Assembly: GCA_035552195.1 (NCBI GenBank)
Contig: DASZLU010000034.1
Location: 1-64,000 of the forward strand
Source: CAIKMD01 sp035552195
GTDB lineage: Bacteria; Pseudomonadota; Alphaproteobacteria; ATCC43930; CGMCC-115725
DNA length: 64,000 nt
Direction of reading: 5' to 3'
Below the pieces are notes generated by a model. It saw only the letters and a list, made by a program, of their open reading frames with translations. It made no database searches and was not told the DNA's origin. Position numbers and translations under genes: made by a program. Of the stretch, positions 54,600 to 63,616 are shown piece by piece (position 1 is the first letter of the stretch; each line of letters starts with the position of its first letter).

Positions 54600-54885
54600 G
54601 CTGATAACGCATGCCAGCCGATCGGAGCCCCGGGGCGACTGTTCTGCCAAAATCTCGAAATCCGCAGCCAGACGCCCGCCTTGGCCCAGCGATTGGAGCG
54701 GTCGTAACAGGTTGTGTAGGGCCCGTACCGCTCCGGCAGATCACGCCACGGCGAGCCCGCCCGCAGAACGTAGAATATCCCATTTCAGGATCCGACGATC
54801 ATCCATCGCGGAACCCGCGCCACTTATTCGGCAGCAACGGGCCGATGATCGACCATTCCCGATCACTCAGATCAAAGCGAGCCAT
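54600..54885 (-). pseudogene. IS5-family transposase remnant
   Basis: The minus strand starts MARFDLSDREWSIIGPLLPNKWRGF, the usual IS5/IS1031-type N-terminus, and continues in another frame as NGIFYVLRAGSPWRDLPERYGPYTT and RSNRWAKAGVW. A frameshift near residue 28 and the loss of everything after about residue 90, including the DDE core, show it is dead. Confidence 0.8.
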
Positions 54886-55213
54886 CAAGTGTCTCCTTCG
54901 AGAAACTTGAAGCACGCCCTGCCAGTCGCAGCCAGAAGCCGGCAAAATGACTGCGTCCATCTTCCCCATTGCGGCCGGTTGCCACTGGGCATGTGCGTTA
55001 GCGAAACGCGCCAGGCGAGAATGGGTTCAGCACGTCTTATCCGCCGCAGGTCTCGTTACGAATTGCGAGTGACCGCTGGATTATCCGATTTTTTTCCGAC
55101 GTCGGAGTGATGGGCATGGCCGCGAAGAAGGCACATATCACCCCATCACTTTCACGATATTCGCTGTGAGCTGCGCGGAAAACCCGCAATTGGCGGGCTT
55201 TTATCCTGGTCAG
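54886..55213. other. Gap beside the IS5 remnant
   Basis: About 330 bp between the transposase remnant and the phosphodiesterase gene. I see no gene, RNA or clear repeat here. Confidence 0.4.
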
Positions 55214-55816
55214 CTACGCGACTTGCAATTCGACGACGATCGGGTGGTGATCGGAGGGACCACGCTCCAGGGTGCGCACGTCGGCACAGCAAAGGCCGCG
55301 GATAAGGCAGCGATCGAGCCGGAACGGCAGGATATCGGCGGCGCGGATCGTCGGCTTGCGGGGGCCGACATCCCTGAAGCCCGAGATGATGGTGGGTCCG
55401 ACGGCGTTGTAGTCGCCGATCACCGCCGCGGGGCCTTGCAGCGTCTTGGCGATACGAAGCAGTTGCCGGCGATTGAGCAACTGCCCATGCGACAGATGGA
55501 CGTTCGCGAAAGTGATATCGCCGATGCGAAAGAGCTGCGCGACGCGCGGCGGCACCCGACCCGGCATGCGCGAATAGGGCAACGGCAGCACTTGCAAATC
55601 GATCAGCGGTTGCGGGCTCCAGGCCACGAGGCCGTGGATCCTGCCGGGGGACGGCTCGCGCCAATAATGTCCGCCGGCCAAGGTGGCCAAGGCGTCCATT
55701 TCTTTCGTCGCTTCCTGAAGGAGAAGCAGATCGGGCTGCTCGCGGTCGATCAGCGCTACGACATCCTCAACCGCAGCGCCAACCAGACGCAGCAAGTTCC
55801 AACTGACGACTTTCAC
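55214..55816 (-). CDS. Endonuclease/exonuclease/phosphatase (EEP) family protein
   Basis: A 200-residue EEP-fold hydrolase. The metal-binding Asn is in MKVVSWNLLRL, Glu in LLLLQEATKEMDAL, catalytic His/Asn in VHLSHGQ and VIGDYNAVGPT, and the final Asp-His in SDHHPIVVEL. The family cleaves phosphodiester or phosphomonoester bonds (DNA, phospholipids, sphingomyelin); no specific substrate can be given. It is shorter than exodeoxyribonuclease III. It is divergent from the cardiolipin synthase gene, a pairing that suggests a phospholipid-related role, but this is inference. Confidence 0.88.
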   Translation of the reverse strand: MKVVSWNLLRLVGAAVEDVVALIDREQPDLLLLQEATKEMDALATLAGGHYWREPSPGRIHGLVAWSPQPLIDLQVLPLPYSRMPGRVPPRVAQLFRIGDITFANVHLSHGQLLNRRQLLRIAKTLQGPAAVIGDYNAVGPTIISGFRDVGPRKPTIRAADILPFRLDRCLIRGLCCADVRTLERGPSDHHPIVVELQVA

Positions 55817-55989
55817 GATAAAGGACTCTTACGTTTTAAAAGGGCTCGCATCGGCCACGGGTGCCTGGCGCATCTCGCTTTGCCGACACTCAACACCGCA
55901 CTGTCTCACGTCAAGTTGGGCCGCTAGCGTTAAAGTTGGGTTAAACTGCCCGAAGTTCAATCCTGTCGCGCACATGGAAGGACCGATTT

Positions 55990-57408
55990 GTGCTGGAAAT
56001 TTTCGGCCACTGGGGGGCCGTAGCATTATCTCTCGTCCATTTTCCCCTGGCGGTCGCGGTTACTTTGCATGTGCTATTCAATAAACGCGAGGTCGGGTCT
56101 GCCATCGCGTGGATCGGCCTCGCCTGGCTCTCGCCGTTCGTCGGCAGCCTCCTCTATCTGCTATTCGGCATCAACCGCGTGCGTCGTCGGGCCACCCAAT
56201 TTCGCGGCGTCGAGAATTCTCGCGCCACGGCGGTTTTGCCCGGCGAGCCGAACTGCGACGACCATCTGTTTGCGCTGGAGAGGGCGGGCGGCCAGATCAC
56301 GCGACGCCCGACCGAGCCGGGTAATGCCATCAGCCTGCTGCAAAACGGCGACCAGGCCTACCCCGAGATGCTCGCGGCAATCCGGGCGGCCCAAGTCAGT
56401 ATCGCGCTGTGCAGCTATCTCTTCCGCAGCGACGTCATCGGCCGCACTTTCATCGATGCGCTCGACGATGCCCATCGCCGCGGCGTCGGGGTCCGTGTTC
56501 TCATCGATGGCGTCGGCAGCGGCTATTTCCTTACACCCACCTATTGGCAATTGCGGCGCCGCGGCATCAAGGTTGTGCGTTTCATGCACTCGCCGCTGCC
56601 ATGGCGTATGCCGTTCATCAATCTCCGGACACACAAGAAGCTTCTCGTCGTCGATGGCCGCGTCGCCTTCATGGGTGGCCTCAACATCGGCGACGAGAAT
56701 GTCGTGGCCAACAGCCCCGCGCATCCGGTGCGTGACACGCATTTCCGGGTCGAAGGACCCGTGGTTCGGCAACTCATGGAGAGTTTCGCGAGGGACTGGC
56801 TCTTCACCGCCGGCGAGACTCTCGCTGACATAACGTGGTTCCCTCAGCGATCCGAGGCGGTGGGTCAAATCATGGCACGCGCGGTGCTCTCGGGACCCGA
56901 CACCGACATCGAGAAAATCGAATTTCTGATGCTGGAGGCAATCGGCTGCGCGCAGTCCTCCATCAGGATCATGACGCCTTACTTTCTGCCCGAAGACCGG
57001 TTGATCACCGCTCTGAGCCTCGCCGCGCTCCGCGGCGTCGATGTCCGTATCGTCATTCCGAGGCAAAGCAACCGCCGCGTCGTCGACTGGGCAACGCGCA
57101 GCCATATAGCGCCACTGCTTGTCGCGGGCTGCCGCATCTGGGAGAACCCGCCTCCCTTCGAACATTCCAAGCTTATGACGATCGATGGCGCATGGGGCCT
57201 TGTGGGTAGCGCCAATTGGGACATGCGCAGCTTTCGCCTCAATTTCGAGCTCAACATCGAGACCTACGACCACAACCTCGCCCAACAGATCGACGCTTTG
57301 ATCGCGAGCAAACAGCGGACACCGGTGACCGAAGCTTCACTCGATGCGAGATCGTTCGTGGCAGAACTGATCGGCAACGGCGCCCGTCTCATGCTGCCCT
57401 ATCTGTGA
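55990..57408 (+). CDS. cls: Cardiolipin synthase (phospholipase D family)
   Basis: A 472-residue membrane enzyme that makes cardiolipin from phosphatidylglycerol. Two N-terminal spans (ALSLVHFPLAVAVTLHVLF and AIAWIGLAWLSPFVGSLLYLLFG, about residues 10-55) precede two HKD catalytic motifs: HKKLLVVDGRVAFMGGLN (about 215-232) and HSKLMTIDGAWGLVGSANWD (about 390-410). The start is a GTG. It shares the divergent region with the EEP hydrolase gene. Other PLD functions are possible but the membrane anchors favour Cls. Confidence 0.93.
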   Translation: MLEIFGHWGAVALSLVHFPLAVAVTLHVLFNKREVGSAIAWIGLAWLSPFVGSLLYLLFGINRVRRRATQFRGVENSRATAVLPGEPNCDDHLFALERAGGQITRRPTEPGNAISLLQNGDQAYPEMLAAIRAAQVSIALCSYLFRSDVIGRTFIDALDDAHRRGVGVRVLIDGVGSGYFLTPTYWQLRRRGIKVVRFMHSPLPWRMPFINLRTHKKLLVVDGRVAFMGGLNIGDENVVANSPAHPVRDTHFRVEGPVVRQLMESFARDWLFTAGETLADITWFPQRSEAVGQIMARAVLSGPDTDIEKIEFLMLEAIGCAQSSIRIMTPYFLPEDRLITALSLAALRGVDVRIVIPRQSNRRVVDWATRSHIAPLLVAGCRIWENPPPFEHSKLMTIDGAWGLVGSANWDMRSFRLNFELNIETYDHNLAQQIDALIASKQRTPVTEASLDARSFVAELIGNGARLMLPYL

Positions 57409-57768
57409 ACGTTGCCGCCTGGGGCAGATTGATCGGCACCTGCATCGCACACGTGCAAAACCCCGCCGTTCTTGGCTTTTGTCGACTTTTGTGAGATCAT
57501 TCCTCGTTGGTTGGTACGCCTCGTTATCGTTGGCATCAACCGGGGAGAGAACCAGTACAAGCGCTGAAGAAATCGGTGCTGAGCCGCGTGCTCAGCGCTG
57601 CCGCTGTATTTGGGCGCGCTCCTTAAAGCGGCGCGGCCGACACGATCACGGCTCATTGTCACCACGGTTGCGTCCCTGTCGCTGTGAACGCGTTTTCGCC
57701 AGTTATTCCATATTCCTAAATGGGTCGAAATCCTTCGAAACGGCGCGACAAATATGAGGGGGTGCAAC
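57409..57768. other. Gap with one hairpin
   Basis: About 360 bp with no gene that I support. Near 57580-57600 there is a GCTGAGC / GCTCAGC inverted repeat with a 5-base loop, without a T run. It may be a weak terminator for cls or a stabiliser. Confidence 0.4.
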
Positions 57769-58700
57769 ATGGCACAGCTTGACGAAAACAAATTGAACGC
57801 ATTCATCGGCAAAATGCTCGGTGATCTTGGCGGCGCGTTCAGCGTTCCCACGGTGCGGCTTGGATTCCGATTGGGCTTGTTCAAAGCCCTAAGCGAAGGC
57901 GCGGCGACCGCCGATGAGCTCGCTGCCCGCGCGGGCAAGCTTACCCCGCGCTATGTGCGCGAATGGGCGTTGGCCCAAGCCGCCAATGGCTTCATCGACT
58001 ATGACGGCGCCAGCGACCGCTTCAGCCTTTCGCCCGAGCAGGAAATGGTGTTCGTGGCGAAAGACAGTCCCGTCTATCTCGAGGGCGGCTTCGAGCTCGC
58101 CGCCACGATGATCGAAGGCGAAGCAAAGGTCGAAAACGCGTTCCGCACGGGCCAAGGCGTGCGCTGGGGCGACACAGCAAGCTGCCTCTTTTGCGCCACC
58201 GGCACCTTTTTCCGTCCCGGCTATATCAACAACATCGTGCAAAATTCGATTTTCACGAGCCTTCGATCGTAGAAGCGCGCAGGCATGCGGCAGAGCACGG
58301 CCTTGACGGTCGGGTGCGCTTCGAGGCGGCGAACGCGAAGGAAATCGCCGAGAATGGATTCGATCTCGTGACCTTCTTCGATTGCCTCCACGACATGGGC
58401 GATCCGCGCGGCTGCGCAACGCATATGCGCCGGATCCTGAAAGACGACGGTACATGGATGCTCGTCGAGCCGGCCGCCGGCGATACACCGAAGGACAACA
58501 TGAATCCGGTCGGACGGCTCTACTACAATGCTTCAACCATGATCTGCGTGCCGACATCGCTGGATCAGGAAATAGGCGCCGCGCTCGGTGCTCAGGCGGG
58601 CGAAAAGAAGCTGACCGAGGTAATTGGCGCAGGCGGCTTTTCGCGCGTACGCCGCGCTTTCACGGGCCCCTTCAACATGGTGCTCGAAGCGCGGGCATAG
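57769..58700 (+). pseudogene. Class I SAM methyltransferase with internal deletion
   Basis: Two parts of one methyltransferase of the rebeccamycin-like/ubiE-like group remain in different frames. The first (MAQLDENKLNAF to GTFFRPGYINNIVQ, about 160 residues) holds the N-terminal dimerisation/winged-helix region. The second starts at KFDFHEPSIVEARRHAAEHGL and runs through TFFDCLHDMGDPRG and PVGRLYYNASTMICVPTSL to the end. The roughly 40-45 residues between, containing the SAM-binding VDVGCGxG motif I, have been deleted and the join is out of frame. The encoded protein cannot bind SAM. GGGGGTG precedes the start. Confidence 0.85.
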
Positions 58701-59036
58701 AAGCGCGCCTTAACGAGAACGTCATCATCGGCCGATCGCCAGTCCCTCAGCCGACGCATCAAAGTATGGCCTGAGCGCCGCGCGAGATTCCGGAAGATTG
58801 TGGCAAAGTTGTGCAAACCGCGATGCTGCAATGCATCGCTTTCGACTCGCGCGCAAAAATTTTCGTGACGTAAAATCGCAGAACACTGCGCTGTGAATGC
58901 TACAGCCCAAGTCCCAAGCGGTGTCGCGCGGATTTTTTCACTTGCGAGATCGAATGTGATGGGCAGACTGGCCGCGCCAAACAACGCTCAGTTTCACCGC
59001 AATCTCGACACAACTGTGTCAGGGGGAAAAAATTTA
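58701..59036. other. Gap before the GH16 gene
   Basis: About 336 bp with no supported gene. The last 60 bases are AT-rich around CGTGACGTAAAATCG and probably hold the promoter of the glucanase gene; an upstream in-frame extension of that gene (from 58893) lacks a ribosome binding site and was not used. Confidence 0.4.
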
Positions 59037-60890
59037 ATGACGGTTTCCACTGCTCCGACATTCGATGACGAGTTCGATTCGCTCAACCTTTGGAACGGCA
59101 CGAGCGGTACGTGGGACACCACAGCGCAATTTGCGTCCACTTACGGCAACGGCTACTCGCTGCCATCGAATGGCGAGCAAGAGTGGTACATCAATTCGAA
59201 TTATGCGCCGACCTCTTCCGTACAGCCCTGGACCGTCAATAACGGCGTCCTGACACTATCGGCGGCGCCGGCGTCATCATCAATCTCGTCGCAGATCGAT
59301 GGCTATCAATACACCTCCGGTCAGATCAACACCTCGCAATCGTTCAGCCAGACCTACGGCTACTTCGAGATGCGCGCGGAGCTGCCTGCGGGCCAAGGTA
59401 CATGGCCCGCTTTTTGGCTGCTGCCGGAAAACGGTTCCTGGCCGCCCGAAATCGACGCAATGGAGATGCTCGGGAACAATCCCGCTACGTACTACACGAG
59501 CATCCATTCCGGCAGCGCGGCAAATGAGATCAATGCCGGCCAGGGCGATACGGTCGCCGACACGTCGAGCGGCTATCACACCTACGGTGTCGATTGGGAA
59601 CCGGATCACATCACGTATTATTTCGACGGTCAGGAGGTTTATCAGACTGCGACGCCGGCGGACATGAACACACCAATGTACATGATCGCCAATCTCGCAC
59701 TCGGCGGCCCGTGGGGCGGCAATGTCGACGGGACCACATCGTTTCCGGCGAACATGAATATCGACTGGATCCGTGCTTACGCATCGCTTCCGTCTTGGGT
59801 CGCCGACGGCTCCGATGGCGCCGATATCAATCACACCGGCTCGAGCACGACGGGCACGAGCGATGCGAGTAGCGCGGCTTCCTCAACCAGCGACGGGAGC
59901 ACCAACACCGCGGCGTCAGACACATCGAGCGCCGGCGGCACGCAGACTGCGACCGCCGGCAACGGCGGCAACACGATCGCCTCTACCGATCATGTCTCGG
60001 CACTGATCGGCACCACCGGCAACGATACTTTCATCGCCGGCCATGTCGCCGATACGATGACCGGCAACGGCGGCAGCGACACCTTCGTCTTCAATGTGCT
60101 GCCCTGGAATGCCGGCCACATCACCGATTTCAATCCGGCGACCGACAAGCTCGATCTCTCCGGTGTTCTTCACGCCGTCGGCTATTCAGGCACGAACCCG
60201 GTCGCCGACGGCTATCTCGCGTTCGTCTCGGACGGCGCGGGCGACACGCAAGTGATTATCAACGCGCACGATCCGTCCGATCCTTGGCCGACGTTGATCA
60301 CCACGCTCGACCACGTCTCGCCCGACAGCATCACGCCCGCCGATTACGGCTTCGGCAGCGGAAGCGACACGAGCTCGACCACGGCCCCCGGTTCGTCGAC
60401 TGCCATCTCGGCGGCGGGTTACACGGTGCCGAGCAACGTCACCACCGTCGCGCTGACGGGCTACAACGCGCAGACCGTCACCGCGAACAACGCGGGCGAC
60501 ACAATCACATCGAACGATGCCGGCTCGACCATCATCGGCGGCACGGGCAACGACACGCTGATCGCGGGGCACAGCGCCGATATTCTGACGGGCGGTGGCG
60601 GCAACGACACTTTCGTGTTCAACGATCTGCCGTGGAACGCCGGCCACATCACGGATTTCAACCCGGCAACCGACGTGCTCAATCTCACCGGCATCTTCCA
60701 GACGATCGGCTATTGGGGCAGCAATCCGATTGCCGATGGCTATCTCAGCTTCGTCGCCGATAGTGCGGGCAATACGCAGGTCGTCGTCAATGCGCACGAT
60801 CCTGCGAATCCGTGGCCGACAACGGTGACGACGCTGGATCACGTTTCGCCGTCGAGCATCACCAGCCACGACTATATATTCCAGGCCTAA
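59037..60890 (+). CDS. GH16 family glucanase with two tandem type I secretion domains
   Basis: A 617-residue extracellular enzyme. Residues ~1-270 form the GH16 beta-jelly roll, with the catalytic EIDAMEM (ExDxxE, about residues 138-143) and EINAGQGD- and WEPDHITYYFDGQEV-type features. A Ser/Thr/Gly-rich linker (about 280-335) leads to two repeats of about 120 residues, each with TGNDT, GG-type calcium repeats, FNVLPWNAGHITDFNPATD and HVSP. These are the carboxyl-terminal target domains of ABC-type (type I) secretion, so there is no Sec signal. ExoK/ExsH-like enzymes cleave exopolysaccharide beta-glucans. AGGGGG precedes the ATG by 11 bases. Confidence 0.9.
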   Translation: MTVSTAPTFDDEFDSLNLWNGTSGTWDTTAQFASTYGNGYSLPSNGEQEWYINSNYAPTSSVQPWTVNNGVLTLSAAPASSSISSQIDGYQYTSGQINTSQSFSQTYGYFEMRAELPAGQGTWPAFWLLPENGSWPPEIDAMEMLGNNPATYYTSIHSGSAANEINAGQGDTVADTSSGYHTYGVDWEPDHITYYFDGQEVYQTATPADMNTPMYMIANLALGGPWGGNVDGTTSFPANMNIDWIRAYASLPSWVADGSDGADINHTGSSTTGTSDASSAASSTSDGSTNTAASDTSSAGGTQTATAGNGGNTIASTDHVSALIGTTGNDTFIAGHVADTMTGNGGSDTFVFNVLPWNAGHITDFNPATDKLDLSGVLHAVGYSGTNPVADGYLAFVSDGAGDTQVIINAHDPSDPWPTLITTLDHVSPDSITPADYGFGSGSDTSSTTAPGSSTAISAAGYTVPSNVTTVALTGYNAQTVTANNAGDTITSNDAGSTIIGGTGNDTLIAGHSADILTGGGGNDTFVFNDLPWNAGHITDFNPATDVLNLTGIFQTIGYWGSNPIADGYLSFVADSAGNTQVVVNAHDPANPWPTTVTTLDHVSPSSITSHDYIFQA

Positions 60891-60912
60891 AGCGAAGCTC
60901 GAACAAGCCGAC

Positions 60913-60941
60913 AGCCCCAGGAGAAAATCCTGGGGCTTTTT
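60913..60941 (+). terminator. Factor-independent terminator after the GH16 gene
   Basis: AGCCCCAGG and its complement CCTGGGGCT surround a 7-base loop and are followed by five T residues. It lies 22 bases after the stop codon. Confidence 0.9.
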
Positions 60942-61083
60942 ATGAATTGCCGACGATAGCCCCCAAAAGACCGTTCGATTTGCAGAGTGCCCGGCGACGG
61001 CTGCTTGCAAATCGGCAGCTCCCCGTAAGCCTTCGAGCAGCTTTACCGCAGCAGCCACAGCGTAGCGCGAGCTATAAATCAAA

Positions 61084-61107
61084 AGAAAGCCCCGCCAAAG
61101 CGGGGCA
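61084..61107 (-). terminator. Factor-independent terminator for the lipoprotein gene
   Basis: On the minus strand TGCCCCGC and its complement GCGGGGC flank the loop TTTG, followed by TTTCTTTT. It lies about 63 bases after the 61170 stop. Confidence 0.75.
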
Positions 61108-61169
61108 AAGAGATAATAAGAGTTTTGTCTCGATCGGGGCGTATATGCCGCTCTTCGTCGGCGCCCGCG

Positions 61170-61463
61170 TCAAGGCGGCGGATACGCGTAGGCGGGCGGC
61201 GGGTATGACGGCGCCGGAGCCGCCGGCGGCGGATAGTAGCCCGGTGGCGGCGTTGTGCTTGCGGCACCGGCTGCACCACCGGTCGCGCCACCGATAATCG
61301 CGCCTGGTACGCAGCCGACGCCTAGCAACGGCGCCGTCGCCGCCGCACCAACGCCACAGCCTACGGCGGCGCCGCCGACAGCACCGCCCGTGGTATTGGC
61401 AGCGGGGTCCGGCGTACACGCGGCGCACATAAGCGCCAAAGCTGGAAAGAAGAAGCTTTTCAT
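61170..61463 (-). CDS. Small glycine-zipper lipoprotein
   Basis: A 97-residue exported protein beginning MKSFFFPALALMCAACTPDP; the lipobox-like ALMCAAC ends in the acylatable Cys at about residue 17. A Gly/Ala-rich, glycine-zipper-like middle (GGAVGGAAVGCGVGAAATAP and GAIIGGATGGAAGAAS) is followed by a Pro/Tyr-rich tail (YYPPPAAPAPSYPPPAYAYPPP). Such proteins insert in or line the outer membrane. The ATG at 61463 is the start that gives a lipoprotein signal. Confidence 0.75.
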   Translation of the reverse strand: MKSFFFPALALMCAACTPDPAANTTGGAVGGAAVGCGVGAAATAPLLGVGCVPGAIIGGATGGAAGAASTTPPPGYYPPPAAPAPSYPPPAYAYPPP

Positions 61464-61648
61464 GGTCTCACCATATGTCATGGAAGGGTTGATGCCCGAA
61501 AAGCCCGGCTAAAGCGGAACTAAAGCATCACCTTGGGGACAGCCTCGCTGCTGAGCGAGACACAGACTCAACACGACCGCCGATCAGGCGTTGCGATCTT
61601 CAGCTTGGCCCTTTGCGCATCCAACATAGCCCACAAAGCATCAATGCG

Positions 61649-61674
61649 AAAAAGCCCGCACAACAAGCGGGCTC
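61649..61674 (-). terminator. Factor-independent terminator for the MFS gene
   Basis: On the minus strand AGCCCGC and its complement GCGGGCT flank the loop TTGTTGT, followed by TTTTTCG. It lies just downstream of the 61704 stop. Confidence 0.8.
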
Positions 61675-61703
61675 TTTGCGTTACTTCGGAACCAGGCCCC
61701 GCT

Positions 61704-62957
61704 CTATTTGAGCGCGTGCGCGCTGCCGTTCTCGATATTCGGCAGGAAGGCGGTCAGCATTCCGACGATCGGAAGGAACGAGACCATGCGATAGACGAAC
61801 TCGATGCTGGTCCAATCCGCGATCGCACCGAGCACAGCGGCGCCGACGCCCGCGACACCGAAGGCGAAGCCGAAGAAAAGACCCGACACCATGCCGACGC
61901 GGCCCGGCATCAGCTCTTGCGCGTAGACGACGATTGCCGAGAACGCCGACGAGATGACGAGGCCGATAATCACGGTGAGCGCGATCGTCGCCTCGAGCCC
62001 GACATAAGGCAACACCAAGGTGAACGGCACGACGCCGAGGATCGACGCCCAGATCACCTTCTTGCGGCCGATGCGATCGCCGATTGGGCCGCCGATGATG
62101 GTTCCCGCCGCCGACGCGGCGAGGAAGACGAAGAGATAGATCTGCGCCGTCTGCGTCGCGAGGTGGAACCGATCCATCAGATAGAAAGTGTAGTAGCTGG
62201 TAAGGCTGGCGAGATAAAAGAACTTCGAGAAGATCAGCACCATCAGAACGGTGATCGCCCAACCGACCTGTTTGCCGGTGAGATCCGGATGTCCGAGCGC
62301 GACCTTGCGCGAGACCGGCCGCGCGTGGCCGTTGTTTTTGTACCATTGGCCGAGCATCGTCAGGATCGCCATGCCCGCGAGCGCGGCGAGCGCCAGCCAT
62401 GCGAGGCTGCTCTGGCCATGCGGCAGGACGAAGAACGCGGCGAGCAACGGGCCGAGCGCGCTGCCGAAGTTACCGCCGACCTGGAACAGCGACTGCGCCA
62501 ACCCATGCGCGCCGCCCGACGAAAGCCGCGCGATACGCGAGGCTTCGGGATGGAAGATGGACGAGCCGATACCGAGCAGCGCCGCGCCGGCGAGCAGTGC
62601 GCTATAGCTCGGCGCAAAGGCAACGGAGAGCATGCCGACGAAGGTGCAGCCCATCCCCATCGGCAGCGAATAGGGCTGCGGACGGCGGTCGGTAAACAGG
62701 CCGACGACCGGTTGCAGCAGCGACGCGGTGACTTGATAGGTCAAGGTCAGCAGGCCGATCTGGGTGAAGCTGAGGTCGAAGCCGCCTTTGAGGATTGGAT
62801 AGATCGCCGGCAGCAACGACTGCAGCATGTCGTTGAGCGTGTGACAGAAGCTGATCGCGCCCAGAACCGAATAGGTCGTGTTGTTCTTGGACGGGGTGAT
62901 AACGGCTTGAACCACGGGAGACCCTTTTTGTCGCCGGCCGGACCACAATCCAGCCAA
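61704..62957 (-). CDS. MFS transporter, Fsr (fosmidomycin resistance) family
   Basis: A 417-residue transporter with 12 predicted spans. ISFCHTLNDMLQSLLPAIYPILKGGFDLSFTQIGLL at the start, LQPVVGLFTDRRPQPYSL, and GIGSSIFHPEASRIA follow the Fsr family exactly. Fsr-type proteins export fosmidomycin and, in many bacteria, unknown small molecules. The long ATG-started N-terminal extension is uncertain; a GTG at about 62915 (VVQAVITPSKNN) is a likely true start. A terminator follows the gene. Confidence 0.9.
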   Translation of the reverse strand: MAGLWSGRRQKGSPVVQAVITPSKNNTTYSVLGAISFCHTLNDMLQSLLPAIYPILKGGFDLSFTQIGLLTLTYQVTASLLQPVVGLFTDRRPQPYSLPMGMGCTFVGMLSVAFAPSYSALLAGAALLGIGSSIFHPEASRIARLSSGGAHGLAQSLFQVGGNFGSALGPLLAAFFVLPHGQSSLAWLALAALAGMAILTMLGQWYKNNGHARPVSRKVALGHPDLTGKQVGWAITVLMVLIFSKFFYLASLTSYYTFYLMDRFHLATQTAQIYLFVFLAASAAGTIIGGPIGDRIGRKKVIWASILGVVPFTLVLPYVGLEATIALTVIIGLVISSAFSAIVVYAQELMPGRVGMVSGLFFGFAFGVAGVGAAVLGAIADWTSIEFVYRMVSFLPIVGMLTAFLPNIENGSAHALK

Positions 62958-63142
62958 GCTTTCTCATGAATTCGTAACGGCGTGTGAGACCTTGCCCCCG
63001 CTGGTCTCATCGACGCGCGGTTTATATCATTTCCCGCCATGTTGCGGCGCGTCATTCGTGGGGCGCAGCGTTTCCTTGACTGCATGGCTAAAGCCGCGCA
63101 CATGTTTAAGAGCGCGAAGGAACGCGAAGGAAAAGGTGCGAG

Positions 63143-63607
63143 ATGGCGGATTCTCACGATTGGAAGAACAACGGCGTCAAGGTTGTCCCCGGCGATCAGC
63201 TCGAGCTCAACACCGCGCAGACGCCCGGCATGGAACGCGCCGTGGCCATCAATCTGGCGCGTACCGGCGCCCAGAAATTATGGGCGGGCACCGTCAAAAT
63301 CCACGCCAACGCCAAGACCGGCGCCCATCATCATGGTGCGCTCGAAAGCGTGATCTTCATCCTCCGCGGCCGCGCCCGCATGCGGTGGGGCAACAACCTC
63401 GAATACACAGCCGAAGCGGGGCCGGGCGATTTCATCTTCGTGCCGCCTTACGTGCCGCACCAGGAAATCAACGCCTCGACCAGCGAGCCGCTCGAATGCG
63501 TTCTGGTGCGCAGCGACAACGAAGCGGTTGTCGTCAACCTCGATATCGAACCGGTCGAGGCGCCCGAGAATGTGCCGTGGATCGATCCGATCCATCGTCA
63601 CGACTAG
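63143..63607 (+). CDS. Cupin domain protein
   Basis: A 154-residue single cupin. Motif 1 is around KTGAHHHGALESVIFILRGRARMRWG (about residues 57-85), with three metal-binding His and a Glu, and motif 2 is GDFIFVPPYVPHQEIN (about 96-112). It probably binds a metal and may be a small dioxygenase, isomerase or regulatory cupin. AAGG lies upstream of the ATG. It faces the AtzH-like gene end to end and is divergent from the Fsr exporter. Confidence 0.85.
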   Translation: MADSHDWKNNGVKVVPGDQLELNTAQTPGMERAVAINLARTGAQKLWAGTVKIHANAKTGAHHHGALESVIFILRGRARMRWGNNLEYTAEAGPGDFIFVPPYVPHQEINASTSEPLECVLVRSDNEAVVVNLDIEPVEAPENVPWIDPIHRHD

Positions 63608-63616
63608 CTGAGAATA

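Noticed and set aside
61533..62969. A 478-codon plus-strand frame
   Set aside because: It is antisense to the MFS transporter gene, rich in Arg/Asp/Glu and without any family pattern.
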